Part shown: positions 5,556-6,390 of the stretch, piece by piece
Layout of the letters: every line of letters begins with the position of its first letter
How positions within the stretch are numbered: the first letter of the stretch is position 1
Source: Chitinophagaceae bacterium
Lineage (GTDB): Bacteria > Bacteroidota > Bacteroidia > Chitinophagales > Chitinophagaceae
Length of the DNA: 6,390 nucleotides
Assembly: GCA_947461495.1 (NCBI GenBank)
Contig: CANHLV010000117.1
Coordinates: forward strand, 1 to 6,390
Direction of reading: 5' to 3'
Made by a program: the position numbers and the translations under genes
The notes under the pieces: generated by a model
The model's database searches: none
Seen by the model: the letters and a program-made list of their open reading frames with translations, nothing else
What the model was told of the DNA's origin: nothing

Positions 5556-6191
5556 TTATAAAATATTAGTAGTTATTTTTTCAAAAACATAGCCTTTCGA
5601 AGCGAAATAATTCAAAACTTCGGGTAAGGCAAATGTCATTCTTTCTCTGGCTTTTTCACTATCGTGAAAGACAACAATAGATCCTTCTTTAGCGTTTAAA
5701 ATAACATTATCTCTGCAATCTTCTTTTGATATTGACTTATCAAAATCACCACTTAATACCGTCCACATGATTGTCTTCAAGTTGAACCGTAACAATGTTA
5801 ACTGGCTCAATTGAAAACGCGTAATTCTGCCATAAGGAGGTCGAAACAAATCACTATCGATATGTTTTTGAGCCATTGCTATATTATCTAGATATAATTT
5901 ATCTTCAGTCTTCCAGCCATTTAGATGATTCTGTGTGTGGTTGCCAACCATATGACCTTCGTCAATAATTTTCTTATACACATCAGGGTATTTTGAAACA
6001 TTATCTCCAATACAAAAAAAAGTAGCTTTCGCATTGTATTTTCTCAATTCTTCCAATACAAATGGAGTGATGTGAGGATGTGGGCCATCATCAAAACTGA
6101 GAAATATTTTTTTTTCGTCGGTTTTTATTTCCCAAAAACAGCTTTTATAAAGCCATTTTAGCCAATTTGGTGTTTTGATAAAGTAAATCAA
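5556..6191 (-). CDS. Polysaccharide deacetylase (NodB domain, carbohydrate esterase family 4), TTG start
   Basis: The 211-residue protein is a compact NodB domain that removes N- or O-acetyl groups from polysaccharides such as peptidoglycan or chitin-like chains, using a metal. Motif 1 is SFDDGPHP (32-39; catalytic Asp34, metal Asp35), motif 2 is HTQNH (His85, His89), motif 3 is RPPYG (117-121), a tryptophan motif is IMWTVLSGDF (141-150), and motif 5 is VVFHDS (173-178, His176). The start is TTG at 6191: there is no in-frame ATG before residue 81, which is inside the fold, and the N-terminus IYFIKTPNWLKWLY resembles the start of related Bacteroidota proteins as I remember them. No signal peptide is predicted, although N-terminal hydrophobic residues could touch the membrane. 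It abuts tatD without a gap. The substrate is unknown. Confidence 0.92.
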   Translation of the reverse strand: MIYFIKTPNWLKWLYKSCFWEIKTDEKKIFLSFDDGPHPHITPFVLEELRKYNAKATFFCIGDNVSKYPDVYKKIIDEGHMVGNHTQNHLNGWKTEDKLYLDNIAMAQKHIDSDLFRPPYGRITRFQLSQLTLLRFNLKTIMWTVLSGDFDKSISKEDCRDNVILNAKEGSIVVFHDSEKARERMTFALPEVLNYFASKGYVFEKITTNIL

Positions 6192-6214
6192 AATTCTTTA
6201 AAAGTTTTTAGCGT

Positions 6215-6390
6215 TCAAATAATACATAACACCATAATCGAAATTACAATGCCAATTTTATACCAATTATAATTACTTTTTAGATCTATTTTTTCTGGTA
6301 TAATGCCGATATGGAAGCTGTTTGGGACAATTTCATTGGACCATTACAAATATCCAATAGTTATAATTGATATTGTTTTCATCTAACGAA
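6215..6390 (-). other. Possible 3' end of an interrupted upstream gene
   Basis: On the minus strand one frame is open for 42 codons (6343 down to the TGA at 6215-6217). It reads as a polar stretch (SNEIVPNSFHIG, IPEKIDLKSNYNWYK) followed by a hydrophobic end (IGIVISIMVLCII), like a C-terminal membrane segment, and stops 23 bp before the deacetylase start. In that frame a TAA lies at 6344-6346. A different frame is open from the right edge (SLDENNINYNYWIFV...) and stops at 6333-6335. A single frameshift near 6346 would join them. It may be a decayed gene, a sequencing error, or chance. No family is recognised. Confidence 0.25.

Noticed and set aside
6304..6386. Plus-strand 27-residue frame starting at 6304
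   Set aside because: It is short, lacks a promoter or recognisable motif, and runs against the direction of the adjacent operon.

Overview
The window is AT-rich chromosomal DNA from a member of the Bacteroidota, probably of the gliding / type IX secretion clade. The evidence is a pair of phylum-specific type IX secretion genes (porV and gldJ), a perfect phylum-type -7 promoter box (TAnnTTTG) in front of the tRNA locus, near matches to that box elsewhere, and no clear Shine-Dalgarno sequences. I cannot narrow it below phylum with confidence.

Layout from left to right. Positions 1-905 (minus) hold the N-terminal 301 codons of porV; the rest runs off the left edge. A 385-bp divergent intergenic region (906-1290) carries candidate promoters for both neighbours and small inverted repeats. 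Positions 1291-2850 (plus) hold gldJ, a lipoprotein with a formylglycine-generating-enzyme (FGE) fold, closed by a textbook terminator. Positions 2896-3158 have no gene: they are a patchwork of imperfect inverted and short-period repeats. Then, on the minus strand, come a tRNA-Ser(GGA) with a strong terminator and, just upstream of it in the same transcript direction, a broken copy of the 5' half of that tRNA whose anticodon region is replaced by a 16-bp perfect palindrome. Positions 3422-6191 (minus) hold a three-gene run transcribed leftward: polysaccharide deacetylase, then tatD directly abutting it, then murF after an 85-bp gap filled with a heptamer-built inverted repeat. The last 175 bp hold an interrupted minus-strand reading frame that may be the tail of a further gene.

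Functionally the genes are cell-envelope and housekeeping genes. PorV and GldJ belong to the type IX secretion / gliding apparatus. MurF makes the last cytoplasmic peptidoglycan precursor. The deacetylase probably acts on an N-acetylated sugar polymer. TatD is a metal-dependent nuclease-family hydrolase. As I recall, porV, porU, gldJ and murF lie together in Flavobacterium. Here porV, gldJ and murF are still close, but porV is divergent from gldJ with no porU between them, and murF is convergent with gldJ across a tRNA.

I see no new defence, mobile or CRISPR system. The most unusual parts are the tRNA-Ser half-copy with its palindrome, located between the only good promoter and the intact tRNA, and the short-period repeats that fill two intergenic regions.
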